This document shows, in pieces, positions 1 to 8,088 of a stretch of DNA of 64,000 bases. The notes under the pieces were generated by a model. The model was given only the letters and a program-made list of their open reading frames with translations. It did not search any database and was not told where the DNA came from. Source of the stretch: Streptomyces sp. NBC_01233 (GTDB lineage: Bacteria > Actinomycetota > Actinomycetes > Streptomycetales > Streptomycetaceae); contig NZ_CP108514.1 in assembly GCF_035989305.1 (NCBI RefSeq), forward strand, positions 2,099,501-2,163,500. The letters run 5' to 3'. A program made the position numbers and the translations under genes. Position 1 is the stretch's first letter. Each line of letters begins with the position of its first letter.

Positions 1-73
1 TGGCGACGGCCAGCAGCCGCTGCGGTACCGGGGCTTCGTGCGTGCCTGCGGGCTCCGTGGTCCTGGCCGCCAT
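1..73 (-). CDS. TetR-type regulator, N-terminal fragment (runs off the left edge)
   Basis: The first 24 codons of a leftward gene are present. The start is ATG at 73-71, with the purine-rich stretch GGAAGGGAAGG about 10 nt upstream. The visible peptide begins MAARTTEPAGTHEAP and continues VPQRLLAVA, which resembles the start of helix 1 of TetR regulators (RLLxVAxxLFxxxG). It lies 68 bp downstream of the acyl-CoA ligase on the same strand, so it may be the last gene of the SDR-ligase unit and its regulator. Family assignment rests on nine residues, so it is tentative; only the existence of a start with an RBS is direct. Confidence 0.4.
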   Translation of the reverse strand, partial: MAARTTEPAGTHEAPVPQRLLAVA

Positions 74-141
74 GGCGCTGACCTTCCCTTCCTGATTCCT
101 GCCTGGTCACTGCGACCAGCTGTACGACCGTCCGACTGTTT

Positions 142-1914
142 TCAGCCGCGATCGCGCAGTTCCCGTCGCAGGATCTTGCCACTGGTCGTCTTCGGAAGGA
201 CAGGCAGGACCTCCACCTGGCGCGGGTATTTGTACGCGGCGATGCGCGCGGCGCAGTAGGCGGACAGTTCCTCCGGCTCGGCCGAGGCTCCGGGGCGCAG
301 GCTCACGTAGGCCTTGACGCTCTCCCCGCGGTACGGGTCGGGGACGCCGACCACGGCGGCCTCGCGGACGGCGGGGTGGGTGTAGAGCACGTCCTCGACC
401 TCCCGCGGCCAGACCTTGAAGCCGGAAGCGTTGATCATGTCCTTCTTGCGGTCGACGACGTAGAGCCAGCCGTCGGGGTCCATGAATCCGACGTCCCCGG
501 TGCGCAGTTCGCCGCCCGGGAAGGCCTGGGCGGATTCCGCGGGCAGGCCCCAGTAGCCGGGCACCACCTGGGGGCCGCGGACGGCTATCTCGCCGGTCTC
601 GCCGAAGGGGACCTCGGCGCCCTGCTCGTCGAGGATGCGGACGACCGTGTCGGCGCCGGGCAGACCCACGGAGAGGGTGCCGGAGACGGGGTCGACGGGG
701 GCTTCGAGGTGCACGGGCACGCTGGCGCAGGGGGCGGTGCACTCGGTCAGGCCGTAGCCGTTGCGGAGGTAGAAGCCGAAGGCGGCGCGCAGGCGTTCGA
801 CGAGCGCGGGCGGGAGCGGAGCGCCGCCGGAGGAGATCACCTGGAACGAGGCGAAGTGGTCGGGGGTGACGGCGGGGTGGGCGGCGAGGGCCATGAAGGC
901 GGTGGCCGGGCCGACGGTGTAGGCCGGGCGGTGTTCGAGGAAGGCGTCGAGGACGGCCCCGGCGTCGAAGCGGTGGGCGAGGACCAGGGTTCCGGCGTTG
1001 GCGAAGCAGGCCGCGAGCTCGCAGACCATGCCGGTGATGTGGAAGAGGGGCGCGAGGGCGAAGTAGGTGGCACCCTCGGGCAGGGGGTGGGCGGTGACCT
1101 GCCGTACCGCGTTGTACGTGAGCGCGCCGTGCGGGTTCATGGCGCCCTTGGGGGTGCCGCTGGTACCGGAGGTGTAGCTGATGAGGGCGGTGTCGGCGGC
1201 GGTGAGGGGCGGGCCGTCCGGCGCGCAGTCGCCCCGGCGGGCCACGGTCAGGAGGTCGGTGGTGTGCCCTCCGGGCAGGGGTGCGGGTACGAGGGCGGGC
1301 TGGTCCGGTGCGGCCGGACCGCGCTGGGCCGGCAGGCCGGGCCGGGCCGGCGGACCGGACGCGTCCGGTGCGGGCTGCGGGCCGACGAGCCGCGGGTCGG
1401 CGAGCTGCGGGCCGAAGAGCCGGGGGTCGTTGCGCGTCTGGAAGTCCAGGTCCGAGGCGGTCAGGACGGTCCGCACGGCACTCCCCCGCGCCGCCTCGCC
1501 CAGGTACGCGGTCCACGCGTGGCCGTCGCAGACCAGCGCGGCGGCCGCGGAGTCGCGCAGGACGTGCCGGACCTCGCCCGACTTGTACATCGGGTTGAGC
1601 GGGACGACGACGGCCCCGGCCTTCCAGGCGGCGAGGACGGCCAGCACGAAGTGCGGGGTGTTCTGCAGCATGACCGCGACGCGGTCCCCGCGCCGGACGC
1701 CCCGGGAGGCGAGGTGACCGGCGACGGAGTCGGAGAGGGCGTCGGCCTCGGCGTAGCCGATCCGGCCGTCGAAGTAGGCCAGCGCGGTGCGCTCCGGCGC
1801 CCGGGCGGCGGCCTCACGGAAGGCGTGCAGCACGGTGGGCGGCGGTGCGACCGGCTCCCGCTGGACCGGCGCGAGCAGCCCGACCCAGGGCCTGGCGGCG
1901 TACGAGGAGGTCAC
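142..1914 (-). CDS. AMP-dependent acyl-CoA synthetase/ligase
   Basis: ANL-superfamily enzyme that activates a carboxylic acid to an acyl-adenylate and then the CoA thioester, cytosolic. The P-loop-like motif SYTSGTSGTPKG is near residue 245, the A8 hinge region TGDVGFMDPDGWLYVVDRKK near 470, and the acyl-adenylate lysine motif TTSGKILRREL near the C terminus. GTG at 1914 is preferred: GGGAG sits 5 nt upstream and the start overlaps the SDR stop as GTGA (translational coupling); an in-frame ATG at 1926 is the alternative. An unusual Pro/Ala-rich insertion of about 60 residues around residues 155-220 contains a duplicated DPRLxGPQ peptide and is probably a disordered linker. With the SDR gene it suggests catabolism of a fatty or aromatic acid; the substrate cannot be read from sequence. 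Confidence 0.9.
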   Translation of the reverse strand: MTSSYAARPWVGLLAPVQREPVAPPPTVLHAFREAAARAPERTALAYFDGRIGYAEADALSDSVAGHLASRGVRRGDRVAVMLQNTPHFVLAVLAAWKAGAVVVPLNPMYKSGEVRHVLRDSAAAALVCDGHAWTAYLGEAARGSAVRTVLTASDLDFQTRNDPRLFGPQLADPRLVGPQPAPDASGPPARPGLPAQRGPAAPDQPALVPAPLPGGHTTDLLTVARRGDCAPDGPPLTAADTALISYTSGTSGTPKGAMNPHGALTYNAVRQVTAHPLPEGATYFALAPLFHITGMVCELAACFANAGTLVLAHRFDAGAVLDAFLEHRPAYTVGPATAFMALAAHPAVTPDHFASFQVISSGGAPLPPALVERLRAAFGFYLRNGYGLTECTAPCASVPVHLEAPVDPVSGTLSVGLPGADTVVRILDEQGAEVPFGETGEIAVRGPQVVPGYWGLPAESAQAFPGGELRTGDVGFMDPDGWLYVVDRKKDMINASGFKVWPREVEDVLYTHPAVREAAVVGVPDPYRGESVKAYVSLRPGASAEPEELSAYCAARIAAYKYPRQVEVLPVLPKTTSGKILRRELRDRG

Positions 1915-2675
1915 CGGGTCTCCCATTTCTGCTGGAGGTGGTTCATGCCGCTCAGCCAGCGGTCCGGCTCGGTGGCGCGGGCGGCGTAGAAGTCGGCGAC
2001 CTCGGGGTGCGGGAGGATCAAGAACCGGCCCTTCTCCATGCCGTCGAACAGTGCGTCCGCGACCGCTTCCGGCTCGATCGCGGTCGGCGCGAGGACGAGT
2101 TCGCCCGCCGATCCCGCGGCGGTCAGCATGTCGGTGCGCACCCCTTGCGGGCAGATGGCGTGGACCTGGACACCGCGGTGGCGGTAGGTCAGCGAGAGCC
2201 ATTCGGCGAAGGCGAGCGCACCGTGCTTGGTGACACTGTACGGGGCCGCTCCGATCATGGTCAGCAGTCCCGCGGCGGAGACGGTGGACACGAAGCGGCC
2301 CGTCCCCCGCTCCAGCCAGTCCGGCAGCAGCAGTCGGGCGGCACGGACGTGGGCCATGACGTTGGTGTCCCAGGCCGCTTCCCAGACGCCCTCGTCGGCG
2401 AACGCGTCGCCGCCCGAGGCGAGTCCGGCGTTGGCGCAGTAGACGTCGACCGTCCCGCCGAGGGCCTCGCGGGCCTCGGCCACGATCGCCGAGGCGTCCC
2501 CCGGCACGGCGATCGCCCGGGCCCCGATCCCGCCCGCCACCGCGGCGGCCTTGGCCGGGTCGAGGTCGTTGACCACCACCGTGGCGCCCTCGGCCGCGAA
2601 GCGGTGCGCGAGGGCGGCGCCGATGCCGCCGCCCGCTCCGGTGACGACGACACGCTGGTCCTGGTACGCGTTCAC
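1911..2675 (-). CDS. Short-chain dehydrogenase/reductase
   Basis: Classical SDR of 254 residues with an N-terminal Rossmann motif VVVTGAGGGIGAA (TGxxxGxG), the NAG-type motif (YCANAGLASGG), catalytic Ser in TVSAAG and the YxxxK pair in YSVTKHG. It should oxidise or reduce a hydroxy/keto group with NAD(P). GTG at 2675 is chosen because AAAGG lies 7-8 nt upstream; a GTG at 2684 would overlap that ribosome site. It is the first gene of a coupled pair with the acyl-CoA ligase (4-bp GTGA overlap). A TetR-like palindrome lies about 105 bp upstream. Substrate unknown. Confidence 0.88.
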   Translation of the reverse strand: MNAYQDQRVVVTGAGGGIGAALAHRFAAEGATVVVNDLDPAKAAAVAGGIGARAIAVPGDASAIVAEAREALGGTVDVYCANAGLASGGDAFADEGVWEAAWDTNVMAHVRAARLLLPDWLERGTGRFVSTVSAAGLLTMIGAAPYSVTKHGALAFAEWLSLTYRHRGVQVHAICPQGVRTDMLTAAGSAGELVLAPTAIEPEAVADALFDGMEKGRFLILPHPEVADFYAARATEPDRWLSGMNHLQQKWETR

Positions 2676-2778
2676 GGGGATCACCTTTCGTGCGGCCGGA
2701 GGCCGGATGCCGAGTGCCCGATACGGATGCCGGATCCGAAGACCGGGTGCCGGATCCGAAGACCGGATGGCGGCAGAC

Positions 2779-2791
2779 TAACCAGTCGGTA
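2779..2791. promoter_or_regulatory. TetR-type operator candidate upstream of the SDR/ligase unit
   Basis: The sequence TAACCAGTCGGTA is an imperfect inverted repeat of the kind bound by TetR repressors of acyl-CoA genes (compare AACTAGCxxCGGTAGTT at 10352 and 14012). It lies between the divergent SDR and NamZ genes. Nearby, at about 2729-2770, the phrase GCCGGATCCGAAGACCGG is repeated in tandem. Function is inferred from position and symmetry only. Confidence 0.35.
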
Positions 2792-2829
2792 TGTGCAGGT
2801 GGAAGGGGCCGGACTCGTAGCGTGGCCGG

Positions 2830-4125
2830 ATGACGCTGTCGCGACGCGGGGTGCTGGGACTGGCGGGGGCCTTGGGATCAGTGGGAGCCGTGGGGGCGGC
2901 GGGCGCCCCGGGGCGGGTGGGCGCCGCCGGGGCGCCACCGGGGGCGGCCCCGGCCGCCGCACCGCGGGCGGCGGAGCGGGTGCGTACGGGCTTCGAGCGG
3001 CTCGCCGCGGACGGGTACGGCGTGCTGGCCGGCCAGAAGGTCGGGGTGGTCACCAATCCCACCGGGATCACCGCCGACGCCCGGCACCTGGTCGACGTCC
3101 TGCACGCGGACGCACGGGTGGACCTGGTCGCTGTGTTCGGGCCCGAGCACGGGTTCCGCGGGACGGCGCAGGCGGGCGACTCGGAGGGGGCCTCGCGGGA
3201 TCCGGCGACCGGGCTGCCGGTGTACGACACGTACGACAAGAGCGGGCAGAAGCTCGCGGACGTGTTCACGGCGGCCGGGGTCGACACCGTCGTCTTCGAC
3301 ATCCAGGACGTCGGGGCACGCTTCTACACGTACATCTGGACCCTCTACGACTGCATGCGCGCGGCCGCGCTCGCCGACAAGGCGGTGGTGGTACTGGACC
3401 GGCCGAACCCGGTGGGCGGCCGCCGGACGGCGGGGCCCGTACTGGAGCGGCCGTACGCGAGCTTCGTGGGCCGGGAGCCGATCGCGCTCGCGCACGGGAT
3501 GACGGCGGCCGAGCTGGCCCTGCTCTTCAACGGCGAGTTCCTGGCCGACCGTCCCGTCCGGCTGCGGACGGTGGCGATGTCCGGGTGGCGGCGGGAGTCG
3601 TTCTTCGGGGAGACCGGGCTGCCCTGGGTGCCGCCGAGCCCGAACATGCCGACCCCGGACACGGCCCTCGCGTACGCCGGCACCTGCCTGTTCGAGGGGA
3701 CGAACCTGTCCGAGGGGCGCGGGACGACCACGCCCTTCGAGCTGGTGGGCGCGGAGGGGATCGACCGGCGGTGGGCGGAGGCGGCGAACGCGCTGGGGCT
3801 GCCCGGGGTGTGGTTCCGGGAGGCGTACTTCACCCCGACCTTCTCCAAGCACGTGGGGAAGGTGTGCGGCGGGGTCCGGCTGATCGTCCACGACCGGGAG
3901 GCCTTCGATCCGGTACGGGCCGGGATCGGGCTGCTGGTCACCGCGCGGCGGGCGTGGAGCGGCTTCGCCTGGCGGACGGACCACTGGATCGACCGGCTGA
4001 CCGGCTCGGACCGGGTGCGGACCATGGTGGACGCGGGGGCCGGGGTGGAGGAGATCGTGGGCGACTGGGCGGCGGCGCTCGCGCGGTTCGGGGCGACGCG
4101 CGAGGGATACCTGCTCTACGAGTGA
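2830..4125 (+). CDS. DUF1343 / NamZ-type exo-beta-N-acetylmuramidase, Tat-exported
   Basis: 431 residues. The N terminus SRRGVLGLAGALG followed by an Ala/Gly-rich stretch is a twin-arginine-type signal peptide. The body has DUF1343 hallmarks: GVVTNPTGI, VFGPEHGFRG, the segment with VYDTYDKSG, FDIQDVGARFYTYIWTL, LDRPNPVGG, and the late FLFEG/LSEGRGTT-type segment. Characterised members (NamZ, GH171) release N-acetylmuramic acid from the non-reducing end of peptidoglycan fragments, so a cell-wall recycling or scavenging role outside the cytoplasm is likely. It is transcribed alone and divergently from the SDR unit. The start has only a weak ribosome site (GTGGCCGG). Confidence 0.85.
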   Translation: MTLSRRGVLGLAGALGSVGAVGAAGAPGRVGAAGAPPGAAPAAAPRAAERVRTGFERLAADGYGVLAGQKVGVVTNPTGITADARHLVDVLHADARVDLVAVFGPEHGFRGTAQAGDSEGASRDPATGLPVYDTYDKSGQKLADVFTAAGVDTVVFDIQDVGARFYTYIWTLYDCMRAAALADKAVVVLDRPNPVGGRRTAGPVLERPYASFVGREPIALAHGMTAAELALLFNGEFLADRPVRLRTVAMSGWRRESFFGETGLPWVPPSPNMPTPDTALAYAGTCLFEGTNLSEGRGTTTPFELVGAEGIDRRWAEAANALGLPGVWFREAYFTPTFSKHVGKVCGGVRLIVHDREAFDPVRAGIGLLVTARRAWSGFAWRTDHWIDRLTGSDRVRTMVDAGAGVEEIVGDWAAALARFGATREGYLLYE

Positions 4126-4159
4126 GCCGACCGTGCCGGGGGGCTGGCCGGGCGGGCGC

Positions 4160-4176
4160 GTCAGCAGGATGCTGAC
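4160..4176. promoter_or_regulatory. Perfect 7-3-7 inverted repeat upstream of the hydrolase gene
   Basis: GTCAGCA-GGA-TGCTGAC lies 33 bp before the ATG at 4209 and 35 bp after the NamZ stop. Symmetry, size and position fit a repressor operator; without a T-run it is a poor terminator. No matching site was noticed elsewhere in the window. Confidence 0.35.
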
Positions 4177-4208
4177 AGCACCTGAGGCACGGCGTGGAGG
4201 GGGACGTC

Positions 4209-5588
4209 ATGGCGGACATCGGTGGCGGGTTCGGGATCGGGGCCGGGACGGCGGCCGGGAGCGCGGCGGGGAACGGACTCGGGGTCGCGGCGGGGAAGCG
4301 CCCCGGGCTCGCGGCCGGGATCGGCGTCGGGCCGTACGCGGAGCTGACCTTCGACTCCGAAGGGGACGTGGACCGGGTCACGCAGGGTGCGGTGGCCCGG
4401 ATGGAGGCCACGGACGTGCTGGTCTTCGCGCACGGCTGGAACAGCGACCGGTCCACCGCGACCCGGCTCTACGACCGCTTCTTCGCCCCCTTCCCGGGAC
4501 TGGTGGGTTCGGGGGTGCGCCTCGGCTACGTGGGCGTCGTATGGCCCTCGATGCGGTTCTCCGACGAGCCGATACCCGACTTCGACGCACCGGGCGCCCT
4601 CGCGGAACCCGGCTTCGGCACGGCACTGGACCCCCTCACCCGCCGGGCGCTCGGTGAGTTCTGGCCGGGTCGGCAGGCGGAGCTGGACCGGGTGGCGGAA
4701 CTGCTGGAGGAACGGCCGGAGTCGACGGCCGCCTTCATCGAGTTCGGCGCGCTCGTACGGGAGCTGGCGGGCGTGGACGCGGTGCCCGCGATGGTGGCTC
4801 CGGCGGTTCCCGCCATCTTCACGGACGACGTGCTGGAGGTGTGCCGGGTCCTCGCCCGCGCCCTGGTCACGGCGGGCGCGCCGGCCGGCGGCGCCGACGG
4901 GCCGGGCCTCGTGGCCGGCGGCGCTCTGCGCGGTCTGTGGGGCGGTGCCAAGGAGCTGCTGCGGCAGGCGGCGTACTACAAGATGAAGAAGCGGGCGGGC
5001 GTGGTCGGCGAGCGCGGTCTCGGTCCGGTGCTGGCCCAGCTGGCGGCCGACCGCCCGGCCCTGCGCTTCCACCTGATCGGACACAGCTTCGGGGCGCGGG
5101 TGGTGTCCTTCGCGCTGCGCGCGGTGCCGGACGGCGCCCGGTACGTGAAGTCCGTGACCCTGCTCCAGGGGGCCTTCTCCCACTACGCGTTCGCCGACCG
5201 GCTGCCGCACGACAGGCGCAACGGCGGCGCCCTGCGCGGCCTCCAGCGGAGGGTCGACGGTCCGGTGGTGGCCTGCCACTCCCCGCACGACTCGGCCCTC
5301 AGGCTGTTCTATCCGCTGGCCTCCCGGATGGCAGGGGATTCGGCCGGACTGCTGGGCTTCGACGAACGCTGGGGCGCCATCGGGCACGACGGGGTGCAGG
5401 CGGTGCCGGGCGCGCCGCGGCTGAGCCTCGACACCGCCCTGCGCCAGGGGGTGCCCGCGGGCGGTTGCGTCAGTGTGGACGCGGGCTCGGTGGTCCGCCG
5501 CGGAGGCGCCCCCTCGGGGGCGCACAGCGACATCTGCCACGAGGAACTGGCCCGGGTGGTGGTGGCCGCGGGGCGCATGGGGCGCTGA
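4209..5588 (+). CDS. Alpha/beta-hydrolase fold protein
   Basis: 459 residues from ATG 4209 (GGAGGGGGACGTC precedes it; an in-frame GTG at 4194 is part of that ribosome site region). The first 40 residues are a Gly/Ala-rich low-complexity stretch. The core shows VLVFAHGWNSD (HG oxyanion-hole motif) near residue 75 and the nucleophile elbow LIGHSFGAR near 290, with a likely charge-relay aspartate and histidine in the SPHDSALRLF and GHDGV segments. Streptomyces homologues are sometimes labelled kinase in databases, but no kinase motif is visible. No signal peptide is obvious. It is followed by a zinc-ribbon gene and a BKACE gene on the same strand; whether they work together is unknown. Confidence 0.7.
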   Translation: MADIGGGFGIGAGTAAGSAAGNGLGVAAGKRPGLAAGIGVGPYAELTFDSEGDVDRVTQGAVARMEATDVLVFAHGWNSDRSTATRLYDRFFAPFPGLVGSGVRLGYVGVVWPSMRFSDEPIPDFDAPGALAEPGFGTALDPLTRRALGEFWPGRQAELDRVAELLEERPESTAAFIEFGALVRELAGVDAVPAMVAPAVPAIFTDDVLEVCRVLARALVTAGAPAGGADGPGLVAGGALRGLWGGAKELLRQAAYYKMKKRAGVVGERGLGPVLAQLAADRPALRFHLIGHSFGARVVSFALRAVPDGARYVKSVTLLQGAFSHYAFADRLPHDRRNGGALRGLQRRVDGPVVACHSPHDSALRLFYPLASRMAGDSAGLLGFDERWGAIGHDGVQAVPGAPRLSLDTALRQGVPAGGCVSVDAGSVVRRGGAPSGAHSDICHEELARVVVAAGRMGR

Positions 5589-5683
5589 GTTCTGGCCATG
5601 TGCCACCCGCACGCCTCGACCGCCCCCGCATGCGCCCGGCCCGGGCAGGGCATGTTGGGCACATCGGCGGAGGTGATGGTGTG

Positions 5684-6265
5684 ATGGCAGGTTTCCGGAG
5701 TCTGGCCTACCAGGTGCGCGACGCGCGCAATGACCGGGCCTTGCGGCGCCATTCGCTGCGCCGTTGCCTGGAGCGGTTCGCTCCGTACGGGCACCGGGCC
5801 ACGTGGTGGCACCTGTGCGACCGGCACGGGATCGCGCCCGAGGACCGGGGGGCGGATCCGCTGCGGCTGGTCGCCGCGCTGGAGGAACTGGAGGACGCGC
5901 GGGCGGTCTGGCTGGAGTACGAGCGCCAGTTCGCGGAACGGCGCCGCCGGGAGAAGCACGACGGGCTGCGCCGGCCGGAGTGGGCGTGGGGCGGGAGCGG
6001 GGACGCCGTGGTGCGGTGCGCGGATCCCGGAGTGCGGCCGGAGGGGGCGCTGGGCGAGGTGCTGCGGCGGCTGGTGCGGGCGCTGGAGTCGGAGCCGGGG
6101 ACGGCGTGCCCGGTCTGCGGGGACACCGAACTGCGGTGGCCGGCAGTGGCTGCGGCCGGGCCGTGGGAGGGGGCCTGGGCCTGGGACGGACCGGTGTGCG
6201 CGGGCTGCGGGATCGTGGTGCCGAGACCGGCGCTGACGGAGACGCCCCAGGCGGGGGCGGCGTGA
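5684..6265 (+). CDS. Small zinc-ribbon protein of unknown function
   Basis: About 193 residues from ATG 5684 (GGAGGTG 8-9 nt upstream; GTG 5681 is equally placed). The N-terminal two thirds are Arg/Leu/Glu-rich and probably helical. The C-terminal part has CPVCG and CAGCG separated by about 32 residues, a four-cysteine zinc-ribbon pattern. I do not recognise a named family. Its stop overlaps the start of the next gene (TGATG), so the two are translationally coupled and probably functionally linked. Confidence 0.7.
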   Translation: MAGFRSLAYQVRDARNDRALRRHSLRRCLERFAPYGHRATWWHLCDRHGIAPEDRGADPLRLVAALEELEDARAVWLEYERQFAERRRREKHDGLRRPEWAWGGSGDAVVRCADPGVRPEGALGEVLRRLVRALESEPGTACPVCGDTELRWPAVAAAGPWEGAWAWDGPVCAGCGIVVPRPALTETPQAGAA

Positions 6266-7032
6266 TGCCGTTGCTGCTGGCCTCGGTGAACGGTGCCCGC
6301 AACGGCGCCGACGGCCCGGCCGTGCCGATGTCTCCGGCGGATCTGGCGGAGTCGGCGCTGGCGGCGGTCGCCGCGGGGGCCGGGGAGGTCTTGGTGCACC
6401 CACGGACGCCGTGCGGGCGGGAGAGCCTCTCGCCGCGGGTGGTGGGGCCGGTGCTGGCGGCGATGCGGGGCGCGGGGGTCCGCGTACCGCTGTCGGTGCC
6501 GGCGGGCATCGGGGCCGAGCCCGATCCGGCGGGGCGGCTGGAGCGGGTGCGCTCGTGGACGGTGCTGCCGGACCGGGCGGTGGTGGACTTCGGGGAGGCG
6601 GGGGCCGGCGAGCTGGCGCGGGCGCTGCTGGCGCGGGGGGTAGCGGTGGACGCGGTGGTGCCGCTGGGCGGACCGGCCGGACCGGAGCCGACGGCACGGT
6701 TCCTGGCCTGGCCGGTGCGCGAACCGGGGCGGGTCCGGCTCGTGGCCGAACTCGCCGCGGCCGATCCGGCACTGGTGGCCGGGCTGCGCGGGCTGCCGCC
6801 GGTGGCGGTCCTGGTGTACGGACGGGAGGCGGCCGCCTGGCCGGTGCTGCGGCTGGCCGCGCGGTGCGGAACGGGTGCGCGGACCGGCGTGGGCGACGTA
6901 CTGCACCTGCCGGACGGGCGGCCGGCCGGGTCGAATGCCGAACTGGTGGCGGCGGCCCGAGAACTGGTGGCGGCTTCCCGGGGACCGGCGCCGGAGGGCG
7001 CGGCCGCGGGGGCTACAGCCGCGAACCGGTGA
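6265..7032 (+). CDS. BKACE-type (DUF849, 3-keto-5-aminohexanoate cleavage-like) enzyme
   Basis: 255 residues. The start reads MPLLLASVNGARNG and is followed by the DUF849 pattern MSPADLAESALAAVAAGAGEV, VHPRTPCGRESL, and PLSVPAGIG. BKACE enzymes cleave beta-keto acids with acetyl-CoA using a zinc held by HxH and Glu residues. Here VHPR supplies one histidine, but the usual HxH and metal-ligand set is not evident, and the protein is shorter than the usual 270-300 residues. It may therefore be a divergent or inactive paralogue. ATG overlaps the upstream stop. Its last 20 bp overlap the convergent soxR gene. Confidence 0.7.
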   Translation: MPLLLASVNGARNGADGPAVPMSPADLAESALAAVAAGAGEVLVHPRTPCGRESLSPRVVGPVLAAMRGAGVRVPLSVPAGIGAEPDPAGRLERVRSWTVLPDRAVVDFGEAGAGELARALLARGVAVDAVVPLGGPAGPEPTARFLAWPVREPGRVRLVAELAAADPALVAGLRGLPPVAVLVYGREAAAWPVLRLAARCGTGARTGVGDVLHLPDGRPAGSNAELVAAARELVAASRGPAPEGAAAGATAANR

Positions 7033-7456
7033 GGCGTTCGCCGAAGACGTCGTCCGGGTTGGACAGGGCGCAGGTCTTCATCGAGAGGCACCCGCAGCCG
7101 ATGCAGTCCGTCAGGTGGTCGCGCAGCCGGCCGAGCCGCATGATCCGCTGGTCGAGCTCGGTACGCCAGGCCTCGGAGAGGCGGGCCCAGTCCTCGCGGG
7201 TGGGGGTGCGTTCCTCGGGGAGCTGGGCGAGGGCCTCGCGGATGCTGGCCAGCGGGATGCCCACGCGCTGGGCGGCGCGCACGAAGGCGACGCGGCGCAG
7301 TGCGTCACGGGTGTAGCGGCGCTGGTTGCCGGCGGTGCGGCGGCTGCTGATCAGGCCCTTGGCTTCGTAGAAGTGGAGTGCGGAGACGGCCGCGCCGCTA
7401 CGGGCGGACAGCTGGCCGACGGTGAGCTCGTGGACTTTCTCGGGAATCTGCGGCAC
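7013..7456 (-). CDS. soxR: SoxR, redox-sensing MerR-family regulator
   Basis: 147 residues. The MerR winged helix starts at ELTVGQLSARSGAAVSALHF and continues YEAKGLISSRRTAGNQRRYT. The [2Fe-2S] ligand motif is CIGCGCLSMKTC (Cx2CxCx5C), which defines SoxR among MerR proteins. In Streptomyces, SoxR senses redox-active secondary metabolites and activates a small export/reductase regulon. The GTG at 7456 (protein VPQIPEKVHE) is chosen because homologues begin MPQIPEKIHE; no clear ribosome site is present, so a longer protein (to 7516) cannot be excluded. It overlaps the BKACE 3' end by 20 bp. No SoxR box (CCTCAAG-N-CTTGAGG type) was noticed in the window, so its targets lie elsewhere. Confidence 0.88.
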   Translation of the reverse strand: MPQIPEKVHELTVGQLSARSGAAVSALHFYEAKGLISSRRTAGNQRRYTRDALRRVAFVRAAQRVGIPLASIREALAQLPEERTPTREDWARLSEAWRTELDQRIMRLGRLRDHLTDCIGCGCLSMKTCALSNPDDVFGERLTGSRL

Positions 7457-7509
7457 CCGGCCGAGCGTAGTCGGCGGTCCGTTGACATACACATGCGGTC
7501 CCAGCATGC

Positions 7510-7523
7510 TGAGCAAGCGCTTA
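7510..7523. promoter_or_regulatory. Operator candidate, copy 1 (AAGCGCTT type)
   Basis: The 14-mer TGAGCAAGCGCTTA is identical to one at 8764-8777. It is a partial palindrome around AAGCGCTT, typical of TetR regulators of acyl-CoA metabolism. A TTGACA hexamer on the + strand lies just upstream (about 7486), so the site would fall over or next to the promoter of the MaoC gene (ATG 7627). Confidence 0.6.
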
Positions 7524-7626
7524 TTCGTCCGCTGCCGGCCCGCCGTCCATTCGCCGTTGTCCGTCAGTCGTCCGTCCGTTGTCAGTCAGTTGTCCGTGAG
7601 TTGTCCGCGAGAGGCAGGAACAGGGC

Positions 7627-8088
7627 ATGGCCGAGCCGAGGGTCTTCACGTCCGCCGAGGAACTGCGCGCCGGGGTCGGCGAGCCGCTCGGTCCCAGCGA
7701 GTGGCTGGAGGTGGACCAGAAGCGGATCGACCTCTTCGCGGACGCCACCGGGGACCACCAGTGGATCCACGTGGCCCCGGAGCGGGCGGCGGGCGGACCC
7801 TTCGGTTCCACCATCGCGCACGGCTATCTGACGCTGTCCCTGCTGCCCAGTCTGGTGCCGCAGATCATGCGGGTCGAGGGCATGCGGATGGGTCTCAACT
7901 ACGGGACGAACAAGGTCCGTTTCCCCGCGCCGATACCGGTCGGCTCGCGACTGCGCGCCACGGCCGTGATCACGGAGGTCACGGAGGCGGGCGGCGGCGT
8001 GCAGGTCACGGCCACCGTCACGGTCGAGCGCGAAGGCGGCGACAAGCCGGTGTGCGTGGCCGAGTCGGTGTCCCGCTACTACTTCTGA
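7627..8088 (+). CDS. MaoC-like (R)-specific enoyl-CoA hydratase
   Basis: 153-residue single hot-dog domain. The hydratase signature is present: FADATGDHQWIH (catalytic Asp and His) followed by GSTIAHGYLTLSL. The enzyme should add water to trans-2-enoyl-CoA or remove it from 3-hydroxyacyl-CoA. The gene is monocistronic, with AGGAACAGGGC before its ATG. Its 3' end overlaps a convergent TetR gene by 10 bp, and both genes have the same 14-bp operator upstream, so they probably form a regulator/target pair. Confidence 0.9.
   Translation: MAEPRVFTSAEELRAGVGEPLGPSEWLEVDQKRIDLFADATGDHQWIHVAPERAAGGPFGSTIAHGYLTLSLLPSLVPQIMRVEGMRMGLNYGTNKVRFPAPIPVGSRLRATAVITEVTEAGGGVQVTATVTVEREGGDKPVCVAESVSRYYF

Noticed and set aside
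376..1989. Long + strand open frame opposite the acyl-CoA ligase
   Set aside because: It mirrors the codon bias of the minus-strand gene and is Gly/Val/Glu-rich with no family motif.
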